Source: Terrimonas sp.
GTDB lineage: Bacteria; Bacteroidota; Bacteroidia; Chitinophagales; Chitinophagaceae
Direction: 5' to 3'
Length of the DNA stretch: 64,000 nt
NCBI RefSeq assembly: GCF_003075435.1
Contig: NZ_QCZJ01000001.1
Location: forward strand, 248,001-312,000
The notes beneath the pieces were generated by a model. The model was not told where the DNA came from and searched no databases. It was given only the letters and a program-made list of their open reading frames with translations. The position numbers and the translations under genes are program-made. This document shows, piece by piece, positions 8,010-18,271 of the stretch; position 1 is the stretch's first letter, and each line of letters begins with the position of its first letter.

Positions 8010-9125
8010 TTAGATTATCGTCGATTTTCTCAACTCCACATTTGACTGGTGAATATCTCCCGGCACTTTATTGCTAACGTATTCTACGATCAATTCTCCT
8101 ATAGTAGTGGTGAGATAAAAATTGACAGGATCAATGTCTTTTGTAACAAAATTGTGCTTGAGCGTCCAGTCAACTGCTTCTCTTACCAGGTCAGCTTCTG
8201 CATTTAATTTAAAATAGTCAAGCATCATTGCCGCGGACAAGATTGAACCCAGCGGATTTGCGATATCCTTTCCTGCTGCCTGCGGGTAAGAACCGTGGAT
8301 AGGCTCGAACAAGGCCGCACTGTTTCCTACAGATGCAGAAGGTAGTAAACCGAGAGAACCTGCTATCACACTTGCTTCATCACTTATAATATCACCAAAC
8401 ATATTCTCTGTAAGTATTACGTCAAATTGTTTCGGGTTCATAATGATCTGCATCGCGGCATTATCTACAAACATATAATCCACCGTTACATCGTGATATT
8501 GCTGCGCCAGTTCCTGCACTACTTTTCTCCACAGCCTTGACGTTTCCAATACGTTGGCTTTATCTACCAGCGTTAATTTTTTTCTGCGCCTGGCTGCATG
8601 TTGAAAAGCAAGATGCGCCACACGTTCTATTTCCTGCTCGGTATATACACATTCATCAATCGCCTGTGTTTTATCAGCACTTAATTCCTTTTTACCAAAA
8701 TAAATACCTCCTGTCAGCTCACGATAAATTACAAAATCAGTTCCCTCGCTGTTTTTTGCTTTGAGTGGTGAAAGATGCTGCAATGAAGCATAAGTAGCTA
8801 CCGGCCTAATATTGGCATATAATTGTAAACGCTGCCTTAGTTTCAGTAACCCTTGCTCCGGGCGAACAGTTGCAGCAGGGTCGTTATCATATTTGGGATC
8901 GCCAATGGCACCAAACAATACCGCATCACTATTTAAACATGCTTCTATTGTTTCATCAGGCAATGGGTTTCCTGTTTTATCTATAGCGATTGCCCCCATC
9001 AGGTTATAGCTGTAGTTAAACTCATGGGAAAAATTTTTGGCAACAGCGTTCAATACATTTATAGATTGCTGTGTTACTTCGGGTCCTATCCCGTCTCCAA
9101 AAATTACCGCTATATTCTTTTTCAT
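8010..9125 (-). CDS. leuB: 3-isopropylmalate dehydrogenase
   Basis: NAD-dependent oxidative decarboxylase of leucine synthesis, 371 residues. It starts KKNIAVIFGDGIGPEVTQQ and has LFGAIGDPKYD, the substrate loop LRQRLQLYANIRP, RELTGGIYFGKKE and the metal-site region TENMFGDIISDEAS, with the NAD-binding EPIHGSYPQAAGKDIANP. leuA lies upstream with a 179-bp spacer holding a palindromic repeat. leuC and leuD, which act between LeuA and LeuB, are not in the window. Confidence 0.96.
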   Translation of the reverse strand: MKKNIAVIFGDGIGPEVTQQSINVLNAVAKNFSHEFNYSYNLMGAIAIDKTGNPLPDETIEACLNSDAVLFGAIGDPKYDNDPAATVRPEQGLLKLRQRLQLYANIRPVATYASLQHLSPLKAKNSEGTDFVIYRELTGGIYFGKKELSADKTQAIDECVYTEQEIERVAHLAFQHAARRRKKLTLVDKANVLETSRLWRKVVQELAQQYHDVTVDYMFVDNAAMQIIMNPKQFDVILTENMFGDIISDEASVIAGSLGLLPSASVGNSAALFEPIHGSYPQAAGKDIANPLGSILSAAMMLDYFKLNAEADLVREAVDWTLKHNFVTKDIDPVNFYLTTTIGELIVEYVSNKVPGDIHQSNVELRKSTII

Positions 9126-9149
9126 ACATTATTCAGAAGGCAGGTTTTT

Positions 9150-9221
9150 AAACCATTAAGAAGCTAAGGTTAGTGAAGTACCTTCTTCTTAACGTTCCTT
9201 AATGCCTTAATGGTTACAATC
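9150..9221. repeat. Dispersed palindromic element between leuA and leuB (copy 1)
   Basis: Outer arms AACCATTAAG (9151-9160) and CTTAATGGTT (9206-9215) enclose inner arms TTAAGAAG (9157-9164) and CTTCTTAA (9185-9192). The same layout, ending TTAATGGTT-CAATC, recurs at about 23084-23146, and a left half recurs at 32650. The shared end sequence rules out a chance hairpin. Confidence 0.6.
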
Positions 9222-9304
9222 AAAACTCCGATTTAAATGAAGCGTGACGCCGGAGCGCCACGCCAATCAGAGTGCTTAACGCATCATGAGAAAACATCTG
9301 CTTA

Positions 9305-10474
9305 TTATGCAATTGCTACTTCCGGATGGTTATTGGCGGCCAATGCTTTTAAATCTTCATCACTTACTTCTTTTTTCACATCGGCAACCTTTAAAAAAGC
9401 CTGGTATAATGCATCAATGTCGTTACGATTGAAATCAAAACCCAGCTTTTGAAAACGGTGAGCAAGCGCGGAACGCCCGCTTCTTGCTGTTAAAACAATC
9501 TTTGAACTGTCGGCACCCACTTCTTCAGGACGAATAATCTCATAATTCTCCGCGTTCTTTAAAAATCCATCCTGGTGAATACCGGACGAATGTGCAAACG
9601 CGTTGCTGCCGACAATAGCTTTATTTGGTTGAACCGGCATACGCATGGTATCTGCCACCAGGCGGCTGATCGGGTTCAGTTGTTCTGCTTTTATATCTGT
9701 ATATAATCCTAATGAATCATGCTGTTTGATGATCATCACCACTTCTTCAAGCGATGTATTACCTGCTCTTTCGCCCAAACCATTTATGGTACACTCAATC
9801 TGCCTTGCACCACTCATTACACCTGCAATAGAATTTGCTGTGGCTAATCCCAGGTCATTATGACAATGGCAGGAAAGAATGGCCTTATCTACATTAGGAA
9901 CATTATTTATTAAATAAGCGATCTTTTCACCATATTGATGCGGAAGGCAATAACCGGTAGTATCAGGAATATTAACTACTGTTGCTCCTGCTGCTATTAC
10001 CGCTTCCACCACCCGGGCCAAAAATTCTAAATCAGCTCTTCCGGAATCTTCTCCATAAAATTCTACATCATCCACAAAATTGCGGGCAAACTTCACTGCT
10101 TCTACTGCACGGGCAAGTATCTCTTCTCTTGTTGAATTAAATTTTGTTTTTATATGGAGATCAGATACACCGATACCGGTATGGATACGTGGTCTTTTTG
10201 CCTTTTTCAATGCCTCCGCAGCTACTTCAATATCTTTTTTAATAGCACGTGTCAATCCGCAAACGGTTGCGTTCTTAATAACCTTTGAAATATTTTCCAC
10301 AGATGCAAAATCGCCGGGGCTTGAAACAGGAAATCCTGCCTCAATAATATCAACGCCAAGGTTTTCAAGAGCCAGCGCCAGGTCTATCTTTTCGTTTGCA
10401 TTCAGCTTACAGCCAGGTACCTGTTCACCGTCCCGCAGGGTGGTATCGAAAATATAAATCTTATCTTTTGACAT
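9305..10474 (-). CDS. leuA: 2-isopropylmalate synthase, short form
   Basis: Condenses acetyl-CoA with 2-oxoisovalerate, the first leucine-specific step. The TIM-barrel domain starts [20 protein letters not shown]. It has the metal site in [16 protein letters not shown], the [16 protein letters not shown] loop and [12 protein letters not shown]. At 389 residues it lacks the C-terminal leucine-binding regulatory domain of the roughly 510-residue enzymes. Short related enzymes include homocitrate and citramalate synthases, but the neighbouring leuB and ilv genes favour LeuA. Confidence 0.9.
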   Translation of the reverse strand: MSKDKIYIFDTTLRDGEQVPGCKLNANEKIDLALALENLGVDIIEAGFPVSSPGDFASVENISKVIKNATVCGLTRAIKKDIEVAAEALKKAKRPRIHTGIGVSDLHIKTKFNSTREEILARAVEAVKFARNFVDDVEFYGEDSGRADLEFLARVVEAVIAAGATVVNIPDTTGYCLPHQYGEKIAYLINNVPNVDKAILSCHCHNDLGLATANSIAGVMSGARQIECTINGLGERAGNTSLEEVVMIIKQHDSLGLYTDIKAEQLNPISRLVADTMRMPVQPNKAIVGSNAFAHSSGIHQDGFLKNAENYEIIRPEEVGADSSKIVLTARSGRSALAHRFQKLGFDFNRNDIDALYQAFLKVADVKKEVSDEDLKALAANNHPEVAIA

Positions 10475-10562
10475 AGATGGATTTTATGTGATTAAGAAAG
10501 CTCACTGAAGAAAATTAAAACTTCATATGGGCTTCATTATTCAGATATTTGCAATCAGGTTA

Positions 10563-10592
10563 CGAATTTACCGGTAATTCAGGCTACTCAAA
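10563..10592 (-). promoter_or_regulatory. Bacteroidota-type promoter upstream of leuA
   Basis: TTTG at 10592-10589, an 18-nt spacer and TAAATTCG at 10570-10563. It is placed about 90 nt before the leuA ATG and has the same TAnnTTCG form as the ilv leader promoter. I see no leader peptide or terminator between it and leuA. Confidence 0.5.
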
Positions 10593-10682
10593 ACCAAATT
10601 AAGCCTTATATTACGCCGGGTAAAACCCTTAATTTTCAATAAAACCCTTTACAGAAGCGGGTTTTACAGAAATTTGATTACG

Positions 10683-12248
10683 ATGCCCAAACGTTTAACA
10701 GACGAGTTATTTCAACTGATAAAATCGCTGGAAAAAGCTGAAAAACGAAATTTTAAGCTTTTTGTACAGCGCAATGCTTCATCTCCGGATATGAAAACCA
10801 TCCAGCTGTTTGACGCGCTGGATAAACTGGACGATTATGATGAAGAAGTATTGCTGAAGCGCAATCCCGATATAAAGAAACAACAGTTATCAAACCTCAA
10901 ATCGCATGTGTACCGGCAAATTCTTGCCAGCCTTCGCGTTTTGCGGGACGAAAACAACATACAGTTGCAGCTTCATGAATATATGGATCATGCCCGTATT
11001 TTATATGATAAGGGGCTATACCTGCAAAGCCTTAAAACATTAGAAAAAATAAAAGAATTTGCCAGGGAGCACAACCAGCTTACCTATGCGCTGCAGGCAT
11101 TAATATTTGAAAAGAAAATTGAAGCGCTTTATATAACGCGCAGTATAGAAAACCGCGCGGAAGTATTGGCAAAAGAAGTAGAAGAAGCTGATAACCGGCT
11201 TACTATGCTAAATAAGCTATCCAATCTTTCATTACAACTATATAGCTGGTATATTAATATGGGGCACGCCAGGGATGATAAAGACCGGATGGCGGTAAAG
11301 GCTTTTTTTGAAACCAATCTTCCTCAAAATGCCCGGCTGTATAAAGGTTTTTATGAGCGGCACTATTTTTATGAAAGCTATTGCTGGTATGGCTTTATTC
11401 TGCAGGATTTATTGATGTATTTCAGGTATTGTCAAAAATGGGTAGATGCTTTTGAGGGTGAACCCATCATGATAAAGGTAGACACACAATTATATATAAA
11501 AGGGCTGCATAACCTGCTGAACGCCCATTTTATGCTGCTGAATTATGACAGGTTTATTGCTGATCTGCAAAAGCTTGAAAAATTCTATCATTCAAAGCAA
11601 GCCAATTGCAATGATAATAACCGTGTACAATCCTTCATTTATTTATATACGGCTAAACTTAATAAACATTTTTTGGAAGGCAGCTTTACAGAAGGCTTAA
11701 CCCTTGTGCCTGAAATTGAAGCTAAAATACAGGAATACCGTTTAAAGATGGATCGCCACCGTATACTGGTATTTTACTACAAAATAGCCTGCCTTTATTT
11801 TGGCAGCGGCGATAATGAAAAAGCTATTGAATATCTTAACCGCATCATTAACTGGAAAGTTGATCTGCGTACCGACCTGCAATGTTATTCAAGATTACTG
11901 CATCTTATAGCGCATTACGAACTCGGCAATTACGACCTGCTGGAATACCTGATTAAATCGGTATACCGTTTTATGGCTAAAATGCAAAACCTGAGTATTG
12001 TGGAAGAAGAGATATTCCGTTTTTTACGAAAATCATTTCACCTTGACAAAAAGCAGGTAAAAAGCGCGTTTGTGGTATTAAAAGATAAGCTGGAGAAATA
12101 TAAAGATAACCCGCTGGAAAGCCGGTCGTTCATGTATCTTGATATTATATCCTGGCTGGAAAGTAAGATTAAAAATGTGCCGGTGCAGGATGTGATGAGG
12201 GAGAAGTATTTGGAAGCGATGAACAGGAGTAAACAAAAGAGCGTATAG
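10683..12248 (+). CDS. Helical repeat protein of unknown function
   Basis: 521 residues starting MPKRLTDELFQLIKSLEKAEK at the first ATG; a frame extension to TTG at 10674 is not needed. The protein is cytoplasmic (no signal or membrane segment), almost entirely alpha-helical, and has short TPR-like stretches such as residues 115-145 (LYLQSLKTLEKIKEFAREHN) and 380-395 (FGSGDNEKAIEYLNRIINWK). I do not recognise a catalytic motif. It is transcribed divergently from leuA. A 7-bp inverted repeat (AAAACCC/GGGTTTT, 10641-10665) lies just before the start. Confidence 0.8.
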   Translation: MPKRLTDELFQLIKSLEKAEKRNFKLFVQRNASSPDMKTIQLFDALDKLDDYDEEVLLKRNPDIKKQQLSNLKSHVYRQILASLRVLRDENNIQLQLHEYMDHARILYDKGLYLQSLKTLEKIKEFAREHNQLTYALQALIFEKKIEALYITRSIENRAEVLAKEVEEADNRLTMLNKLSNLSLQLYSWYINMGHARDDKDRMAVKAFFETNLPQNARLYKGFYERHYFYESYCWYGFILQDLLMYFRYCQKWVDAFEGEPIMIKVDTQLYIKGLHNLLNAHFMLLNYDRFIADLQKLEKFYHSKQANCNDNNRVQSFIYLYTAKLNKHFLEGSFTEGLTLVPEIEAKIQEYRLKMDRHRILVFYYKIACLYFGSGDNEKAIEYLNRIINWKVDLRTDLQCYSRLLHLIAHYELGNYDLLEYLIKSVYRFMAKMQNLSIVEEEIFRFLRKSFHLDKKQVKSAFVVLKDKLEKYKDNPLESRSFMYLDIISWLESKIKNVPVQDVMREKYLEAMNRSKQKSV

Positions 12249-12269
12249 CTTTTATGCAGTTGTTATAGT

Positions 12270-12938
12270 CTATTTCTTATCCAGCTCCTCTATCTCCTGC
12301 AAAAAACTATTCGCCTTATTTATTTTACCAAACTCCCCTTTGCTTACAAACCATCTGAACCATTTTTTCTGATGGTTTCTATAATTCAGGTTTCTATATA
12401 ACCAAACCCCTATAACAAACTCAACAAGCACTACCGGCACCTGTATAAACCAAAAAGTTGAAGGCGAGCTGTGCATCCATGTATCCGTCATAACCCACAT
12501 ACTAAACACCGGCAACTGCAGCCAAAGGATGCCTAATGTTTTCAGATTGGAAAATTTTAACTGAACCAACTCTCGCTGCGCACATATTATACTCTGGCTA
12601 TTATCAAAATTATTTAGTAATACCAGGTGATAAATGTATAAGCCTACTGCAATAAGAGATACCACAATATGAATAATAAATGCAGACTTAAAAAGCCAAT
12701 TGGTATGCTGCCATGAAACAATGAGTATAAAAGTTATTGCTGCACACCAAAGCACACCAAAAACAATCCCCACCCGGCGGGTAGCTTTTAACCCTGCAAG
12801 CGCTGACTTTGCTTTATGGGCAAGATTCTCTTTTAAAAGTTTTTTATTAATACTGATCGCTTCATCCAATTTGGCATTCTGGGATTTCCATAATTCCAGA
12901 ATATCAGTATGCTCCATATTGTTACTCATGATTTGCAT
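12270..12938 (-). CDS. Four-helix membrane protein, probable partner of the ECF sigma factor
   Basis: 222 residues. A soluble N-terminus of about 50 residues (ILELWKSQNAKLDEAISINKK) is followed by four hydrophobic segments at about residues 57-75, 82-105, 140-158 and 165-182. The start overlaps the end of the sigma factor gene by 17 nt (Met codons at 12938, 12929 and 12917 are all possible), so translation is coupled. The pairing suggests an anti-sigma or sigma-regulating role, but there is no recognisable zinc-binding anti-sigma motif, so this is inference from position. Confidence 0.7.
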   Translation of the reverse strand: MQIMSNNMEHTDILELWKSQNAKLDEAISINKKLLKENLAHKAKSALAGLKATRRVGIVFGVLWCAAITFILIVSWQHTNWLFKSAFIIHIVVSLIAVGLYIYHLVLLNNFDNSQSIICAQRELVQLKFSNLKTLGILWLQLPVFSMWVMTDTWMHSSPSTFWFIQVPVVLVEFVIGVWLYRNLNYRNHQKKWFRWFVSKGEFGKINKANSFLQEIEELDKK

Positions 12939-13416
12939 TAAATTTTTGTTTAAGCAATTGTTTTATCCGCCCGATTTTTGTGCCCACATTTGTTTCACTA
13001 ATACCTATTATTTCTGCTATTTCCTTATAGCTTTTTTCTTCGAGGTATAACAACATAAGCGCTTTATCCAAATCTTTCAGTTCGCCAATAAATGTATTAA
13101 GCAACCTTAGCTTGTCATTATTATAAAACCCGGGCTCAGGTTCCCGGATATTTAATATGTGTTCTTCTAATGGCAAAACAAAAGACGATTGTTTGTTTTT
13201 CCTGTAAAATGAGATGGCTACATTCAGTGCTATCCTGTATATCCATGTTGAATATTGGTAGGCTGCGTTATAGTTTTCAAATGAGCGCCATAACTGAAAG
13301 ATCATTTCCTGTATAAGATCCTCCCTGTCTTCCATACTTTTACAGTATGCATTGGCAATCTTGTATAATATGCCTTTATGGGTCTCAACTACTGAAATGA
13401 ATATATCTTCCTGCAT
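12922..13416 (-). CDS. ECF-family RNA polymerase sigma factor
   Basis: 164 residues from MQEDIFISVVETHKG; the upstream 14 codons from 13458 are unlike the family. Region 2 contains REDLIQEMIFQLWRSFENYN and YSTWIYRIALNVAISFYRK. Region 4 contains LDKALMLLYLEEKSYKEIAE followed by the helix-turn-helix IIGISETNVGTKIGRIKQLL. No target promoter can be named. It is followed, with overlap, by a membrane protein that is its likely regulator. Confidence 0.92.
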   Translation of the reverse strand: MQEDIFISVVETHKGILYKIANAYCKSMEDREDLIQEMIFQLWRSFENYNAAYQYSTWIYRIALNVAISFYRKNKQSSFVLPLEEHILNIREPEPGFYNNDKLRLLNTFIGELKDLDKALMLLYLEEKSYKEIAEIIGISETNVGTKIGRIKQLLKQKFNANHE

Positions 13417-13940
13417 TAGTATGGTCCGCCGGCTCAATATTAGGCATAATAAAACCACCTTCAGAACCGGCTTGCTTAATTATTCGTCAATGGATAAAAA
13501 AAATCACAGATCGTAAAAGTATTTTTTGAGGATGCATAAAATTTTGTGAAGTATTCCCAAAGGCAAAACCCTATTATCTTAATAACAAAGTTCCAATTAT
13601 GCCTCCCTACCTTATTATCTTATTTATTCCGATTATAATCTTCCTTTTTAGAAACTGTATTCTGCCTTATAGTTTAATAAAATAATAAGGTAAAGTTATC
13701 TTTAACTATAATTACTAAGACAATAAGGTTTTAGCTTTGGTTTTATATATTGAATATCACTGTTATCGGGCTAACAAATGAAATCGCTCAATGCTTTTAC
13801 TATAGTGAGAGGGCCTTGAATGAGTTGGTTAACATAATTTCAAACGTTTATTACAATTTGTCGGACAATAATGACTGAATATGTAAACTTCCCTCAGCCA
13901 GTTTTAAAACATAACCAATTTACCACTTACCCCTCTCCCC
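13417..13940. other. Gene-free AT-rich stretch with repeats
   Basis: No convincing coding frame on either strand. An 11-bp inverted repeat, TACCTTATTAT / ATAATAAGGTA, lies at about 13611 and 13683, and CTTATTATCTTA-type segments recur around it. At 13848-13873 is a 26-nt sequence with a TTGTC-C-GACAA core whose reverse complement recurs, one base different, at 31490-31515. Confidence 0.6.
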
Positions 13941-15725
13941 TCAATACAAATCCCCCTGCTCTGCCAGTATTTCCCTGTATTTATTAAACACCTTTGTTTT
14001 AGATATAAAGCCGACAAAATTTTTCTCCTTAGTGAGCACAGGCAGATACCAGCTATGGCTTACATCAAATTTATTCATTACAGAAAGCATATTCTCATCA
14101 TCATATAAAACAGCCGGTGGCTTCTTCATTAAATGCTTGATGGATATCGCATCAAAAAGCTGCGGCTCAAACAATTTCTGTTTAACATCATTCAGCTCTA
14201 TAATACCGGTAAATTTTTCATTCTTATCAACAACCGCATAAATATTTTTCTCGCTTCGTTTAACCAGGTCAACCAGGTCGCCCAGCTTTTTATCCATCAT
14301 TATGGTGTCATAATTATCCTGTAACATATCCTGCAAGCGGATGGTGGTAAGAATATTTTTTTCCTTCTGGTGCGTAAATATCTGCCCTTCTTCTGCAAGT
14401 TGTTTCGTATCCATTGAATAGCGTTCATACTGCTTCACAATAAAAAAGGCGATGGATGAAACGATCATCAGCGGAATAAACAACTCATATCCATTGGTAA
14501 TTTCTGCGATTAAAAATATACCCGTAAGCGGGCAGTACATGATGCCACTTAATACACCTGCCATTCCCACCAGTGAAAAGTTACCTTCAGGTAATTTTAC
14601 CCAACCGGTAGCGTTGCATAATTTTGAAAAGAAAAAACCCAGGTATGAACCTACAAACAAAGAAGGTGCGAAGTTGCCGCCATTACCACCTCCACCGTTT
14701 GTAATGCCGGCTGCAACCGGTTTCATCAGCACAATTAAACCGGTAAATAAAATAATCCCCCACTCTTTTTGTAAATAGGAAAGTATGGTTGTATTATCGC
14801 TTACGCTGTCCATGCTGTCATTGGCAATTACCTTAACGTGCTCGTACCCTTCTCCAAACAACGGTGGAAATAAAAAATATATACCCATCAAAAGTAATCC
14901 CCCGAAAAACGCTTTTACATAAGCATTCATCTTACGGTGATGAATATATACTTCAGTTTTCTTATACACCCGTGCATAATACAGTGAAACAAACCCTGCC
15001 AGCACACCTAATAAAATATAGAATGGCGTATTGTAATAATTAAAATTCTGCTTAAGCGTAAAATTGAAAAGAATTGATTCATTCAAAATAACCTTTGCGC
15101 ATAATATGCCGGTTACAGTAGCTGTAATCAGGGGAATAAAATAGCTCACCACTATTGCATCGGTAAGCAACACTTCAATTGCAAATATCACTCCTGCAAT
15201 CGGCGCGTTAAATACAGCCGCAATACCTGCTGCCGCGCCACAAGCCACCAGTAAAGTTCGTTCCCTGTAATTCAGCTCATGTAAGCGGGCTATATTTGAA
15301 CCAACTGCAGAGCCTGTTGCAACAATCGGAGCTTCCAGCCCAACTGATCCTCCCATCCCCACCGTTAAGGAACTTGTAATAATATGCGCATACGTATGCC
15401 GCAGTGGTATAAACGAAGATTTCCTGGCAATTGCTTTTAATACCATCGGAATTCCCTTTTCAAGAGCACCGCCCAAAAAATGGTTTATTACAAAAACAGT
15501 GAGTATTAACCCGATAGCCGGGAATAACAAATACGAAAACCTGGATACAGGAATTATCGCAATCCAGTGTTGTACATAATGCACCAATGTTTTAAGCAAA
15601 ACTGCGGCCAATCCTGATACAAGTCCCACAATAACCGAAACCACCATCATATACTGCACTTTGCTGAGCCTTACACGAAGTAAATGTGAGAAATACCGGT
15701 ATATTTTTTTGATCTGCCTGTTCAT
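13941..15725 (-). CDS. ClC-type chloride channel or transporter with two CBS domains
   Basis: 594-residue inner-membrane protein. The ion-path motifs are in order: GIPMVLKAIARK, GSVGLEAPIVATGSAVGS (its glutamate corresponds to the gating Glu of ClC proteins), GGGNGGNFAPSLFVGSYLG and the tyrosine in MYCPLTGIFLIAE. The C-terminal 130 residues form two CBS domains. The external glutamate allows a chloride/proton exchanger, but channel versus exchanger cannot be settled. It is transcribed divergently from maeB, with 85 nt between starts. Confidence 0.93.
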   Translation of the reverse strand: MNRQIKKIYRYFSHLLRVRLSKVQYMMVVSVIVGLVSGLAAVLLKTLVHYVQHWIAIIPVSRFSYLLFPAIGLILTVFVINHFLGGALEKGIPMVLKAIARKSSFIPLRHTYAHIITSSLTVGMGGSVGLEAPIVATGSAVGSNIARLHELNYRERTLLVACGAAAGIAAVFNAPIAGVIFAIEVLLTDAIVVSYFIPLITATVTGILCAKVILNESILFNFTLKQNFNYYNTPFYILLGVLAGFVSLYYARVYKKTEVYIHHRKMNAYVKAFFGGLLLMGIYFLFPPLFGEGYEHVKVIANDSMDSVSDNTTILSYLQKEWGIILFTGLIVLMKPVAAGITNGGGGNGGNFAPSLFVGSYLGFFFSKLCNATGWVKLPEGNFSLVGMAGVLSGIMYCPLTGIFLIAEITNGYELFIPLMIVSSIAFFIVKQYERYSMDTKQLAEEGQIFTHQKEKNILTTIRLQDMLQDNYDTIMMDKKLGDLVDLVKRSEKNIYAVVDKNEKFTGIIELNDVKQKLFEPQLFDAISIKHLMKKPPAVLYDDENMLSVMNKFDVSHSWYLPVLTKEKNFVGFISKTKVFNKYREILAEQGDLY

Positions 15726-15810
15726 TCTTCACGCATAAATAAGCGCCGCAAATATAGTAATGTTATTTTTGCAGCAATATCTTACTTACTTTGTAACGTA
15801 ATTTACCCTT

Positions 15811-18156
15811 ATGTCAAAAGAATTGAGAAAACAGGAAGCATTAGATTATCATTCAAACGGAAGACCGGGAAAAATAGAAGTAATCCCAACAAAAGACGCA
15901 AAAACGCAGCGGGACCTTTCACTTGCTTATTCCCCCGGCGTAGCGGAGCCTTGTAAAGAAATTCAGCGCAACAGTGAAAATGCGTACAAATATACGGCCA
16001 AAGGAAATCTTGTAGCGGTTATCAGCAATGGTACTGCAGTATTAGGGTTGGGAGATATCGGTGCGGAAGCAGGTAAACCGGTAATGGAAGGAAAAGGCGT
16101 ATTGTTTAAAATTTTCGCGGATATTGATGTATTTGATATAGAGATCAACGAAAAAGATCCGGAAAAATTTGTTCAGATTGTAAAATCACTGGAACCAACC
16201 TTCGGCGGTATCAACCTGGAAGACATAAAAGCGCCTGAATGTTTTTATATAGAACAAAAGTTAAAAGAACAAATGCAGATACCTGTAATGCATGATGATC
16301 AGCACGGCACAGCTATCATCAGTTCTGCAGCTTTGCTTAACGCGCTTGAAATACAGGGAAAGAAAATAGAAAAAGTTCGTTTTGTGGTGAGCGGTGCCGG
16401 CGCTGCCGCTATGGCCTGCATACAATTATATGAAGCGCTGGGTGCAAAAAGCAGCAACTTTACCTTATTTGATAAAGAAGGTGTATTACATAAAAACAGA
16501 ACAGACCTTGACAATACCAAACACCGTTTTGCAACTACAGACAAGCAGGATCTTACCATAACTGAAGCCATAAAAGATGCTGATGTATTTATAGGGCTTA
16601 GCGCCGGAAATATTCTGAATGCAGCAATGGTAAAATCCATGGCAAAAAAACCTATCGTATTTGCCATGGCTAATCCTGATCCTGAAATTACATGGGAGGA
16701 AGCTACGGCAAGCCGTAAAGATATTATTATGGCAACAGGGCGGAGTGATTACCCCAACCAGGTGAATAACGTATTGGGATTTCCGTATATTTTCCGCGGA
16801 GCCTTAGATGTAAGGGCAACACAAATTAATGAAGCCATGAAAATGGCAGCGGTAAAAGCATTGGCTAACCTTGCAAAAACACCTGTGCCTGATATAGTTA
16901 ACCTGGCCTACAACCAGCATAATATTGTTTTTGGGGCCAATTATATTATCCCTAAACCACTTGATCCCCGTTTAATATCTACCATTTCGCCGGCAGTAGC
17001 AAAAGCGGCTATTGAAAGTGGCGTAGCAAAGCATACAATAGCAGACTGGGAGAAATACAAGATAGACCTTGATAACAGGCTGGGAAATGATAACCAGCTA
17101 TTCCGGGTAATCGGCAATAAAGCAAGAAAAGATCCGCGCAGGGTGGTATTTGCTGAAGCTGATAACCCCAAGATTTTAAAAGCCGCGCAAATAGTGCTGG
17201 ATGAAAACATCGCCTATCCTATACTGTTAGGAGAGTCAAAAAGAATACTGGATATTGCAAAAGATAATGGTATAGACCTGGAAGGCATTCCGATCATTGA
17301 CCCGAGAAGCGATGAATGGAAACAGGCAAGACATGATTACGCTGATCTTTATTTCCAGAAAAGACAGCGAAGGGGTGTTAACAGGTATGAAGCAAGTAAA
17401 ATAATAAAAGAACGCATCCGCTTTGCATGCATGATGGTAAACGCCGGCGACGCAGACGCGGTGATCAGCGGGCTGACCCGCAATTACCCGCAAACCGTAA
17501 AACCTGCACTGGAAATTGTGGGTACAGAAAAAGGTGTGAATAAAATTGCAGGTATGTATATCATTGACACGAAGAAGGGCCCAATGTTTCTTGCAGATAC
17601 TACCGTAAATTTCAATCCTACCGCGGAAGAGCTTGCGGATATTACATTGCTTGTTGAAAAAGAAGTGAAATCATTCGGCATTACACCCCGCGTTGCCATG
17701 CTCAGCTATTCAAACTTCGGCACAAGCAATACACCGGAAGCAATCACCGTTCGTAAAGCAAGGGAAATTTTAAAACAAAAAAATCCCGACTTAATAGTTG
17801 ATGGTGAGATGCAGGGCATACTGGCATTTAACAAAGACCTGCTGAAAGAAAATTACCCTTTCAGTGATTTGGTTGACATGGATGTGAACACGCTTATATT
17901 CCCCAATTTAAGCGCTGGAAATATAGCATACAACCTGCTGCAGGAGCTGGGAGGCTTTGATACTATCGGGCCCGTATTGCTGGGCTTAGCCAGGCCCGTG
18001 CACGTACTTCAGTTGGGCAGCACGGTAAGATCAATCGTAAATATGGTAATTATTGCAGTGGTAGATGCACAGCAAAAATGCCCAAAGCAGGATGCAGGTA
18101 AGCTGAATGAAAAGAAATGGTGGGAAAAACACAGAAAGATAAATGAAGTAGTGTAG
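15811..18156 (+). CDS. maeB: NADP-dependent malic enzyme with C-terminal phosphotransacetylase-like domain
   Basis: 781 residues. The malic enzyme part (1-430) has [32 protein letters not shown], the metal site [12 protein letters not shown] and the dinucleotide fold [20 protein letters not shown]. The second part (about 440-781) is a phosphate acetyltransferase-like domain ([35 protein letters not shown]). In the MaeB family that domain senses acetyl-CoA and is usually not catalytic. The enzyme makes pyruvate and NADPH from malate. Confidence 0.95.
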   Translation: MSKELRKQEALDYHSNGRPGKIEVIPTKDAKTQRDLSLAYSPGVAEPCKEIQRNSENAYKYTAKGNLVAVISNGTAVLGLGDIGAEAGKPVMEGKGVLFKIFADIDVFDIEINEKDPEKFVQIVKSLEPTFGGINLEDIKAPECFYIEQKLKEQMQIPVMHDDQHGTAIISSAALLNALEIQGKKIEKVRFVVSGAGAAAMACIQLYEALGAKSSNFTLFDKEGVLHKNRTDLDNTKHRFATTDKQDLTITEAIKDADVFIGLSAGNILNAAMVKSMAKKPIVFAMANPDPEITWEEATASRKDIIMATGRSDYPNQVNNVLGFPYIFRGALDVRATQINEAMKMAAVKALANLAKTPVPDIVNLAYNQHNIVFGANYIIPKPLDPRLISTISPAVAKAAIESGVAKHTIADWEKYKIDLDNRLGNDNQLFRVIGNKARKDPRRVVFAEADNPKILKAAQIVLDENIAYPILLGESKRILDIAKDNGIDLEGIPIIDPRSDEWKQARHDYADLYFQKRQRRGVNRYEASKIIKERIRFACMMVNAGDADAVISGLTRNYPQTVKPALEIVGTEKGVNKIAGMYIIDTKKGPMFLADTTVNFNPTAEELADITLLVEKEVKSFGITPRVAMLSYSNFGTSNTPEAITVRKAREILKQKNPDLIVDGEMQGILAFNKDLLKENYPFSDLVDMDVNTLIFPNLSAGNIAYNLLQELGGFDTIGPVLLGLARPVHVLQLGSTVRSIVNMVIIAVVDAQQKCPKQDAGKLNEKKWWEKHRKINEVV

Positions 18157-18229
18157 AAAAGGTAGGTGGTAAGGCGTAAGGTAGAAGGAGTAAGGAATAA
18201 GTAGTAAACAGGCAGCAGCCGGCAGCCCG

Positions 18230-18266
18230 TTGCTGATAGCTGACAGCCGATAGCTCATAGCTCATA
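18230..18266. repeat. Degenerate short tandem repeat (GCTGATA / GCTCATA units)
   Basis: Imperfect units of about 10 nt (GCTGATAGCT, GACAGCCGATA, GCTCATAGCT, CATA) end 6 nt before the next start codon, after a purine-rich AAGGTA-like stretch. It may act as a spacer or 5' leader; no stem with a T-tract is present. Confidence 0.5.
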
Positions 18267-18271
18267 ACAAC

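Noticed and set aside
10641-10665. AAAACCC/GGGTTTT hairpin as a terminator of leuA or of the divergent gene
   Set aside because: It lies upstream of both genes and its T-tract is too short; at most a 5' leader feature.
12270-12938. Calling the membrane protein a zinc-dependent anti-sigma factor
   Set aside because: No HxxxCxxC motif; only the overlap with the sigma gene supports a partnership.
18157-18271. Riboswitch or small RNA before the kinase-like gene
   Set aside because: The stretch is a degenerate short tandem repeat with no stable stem or terminator.
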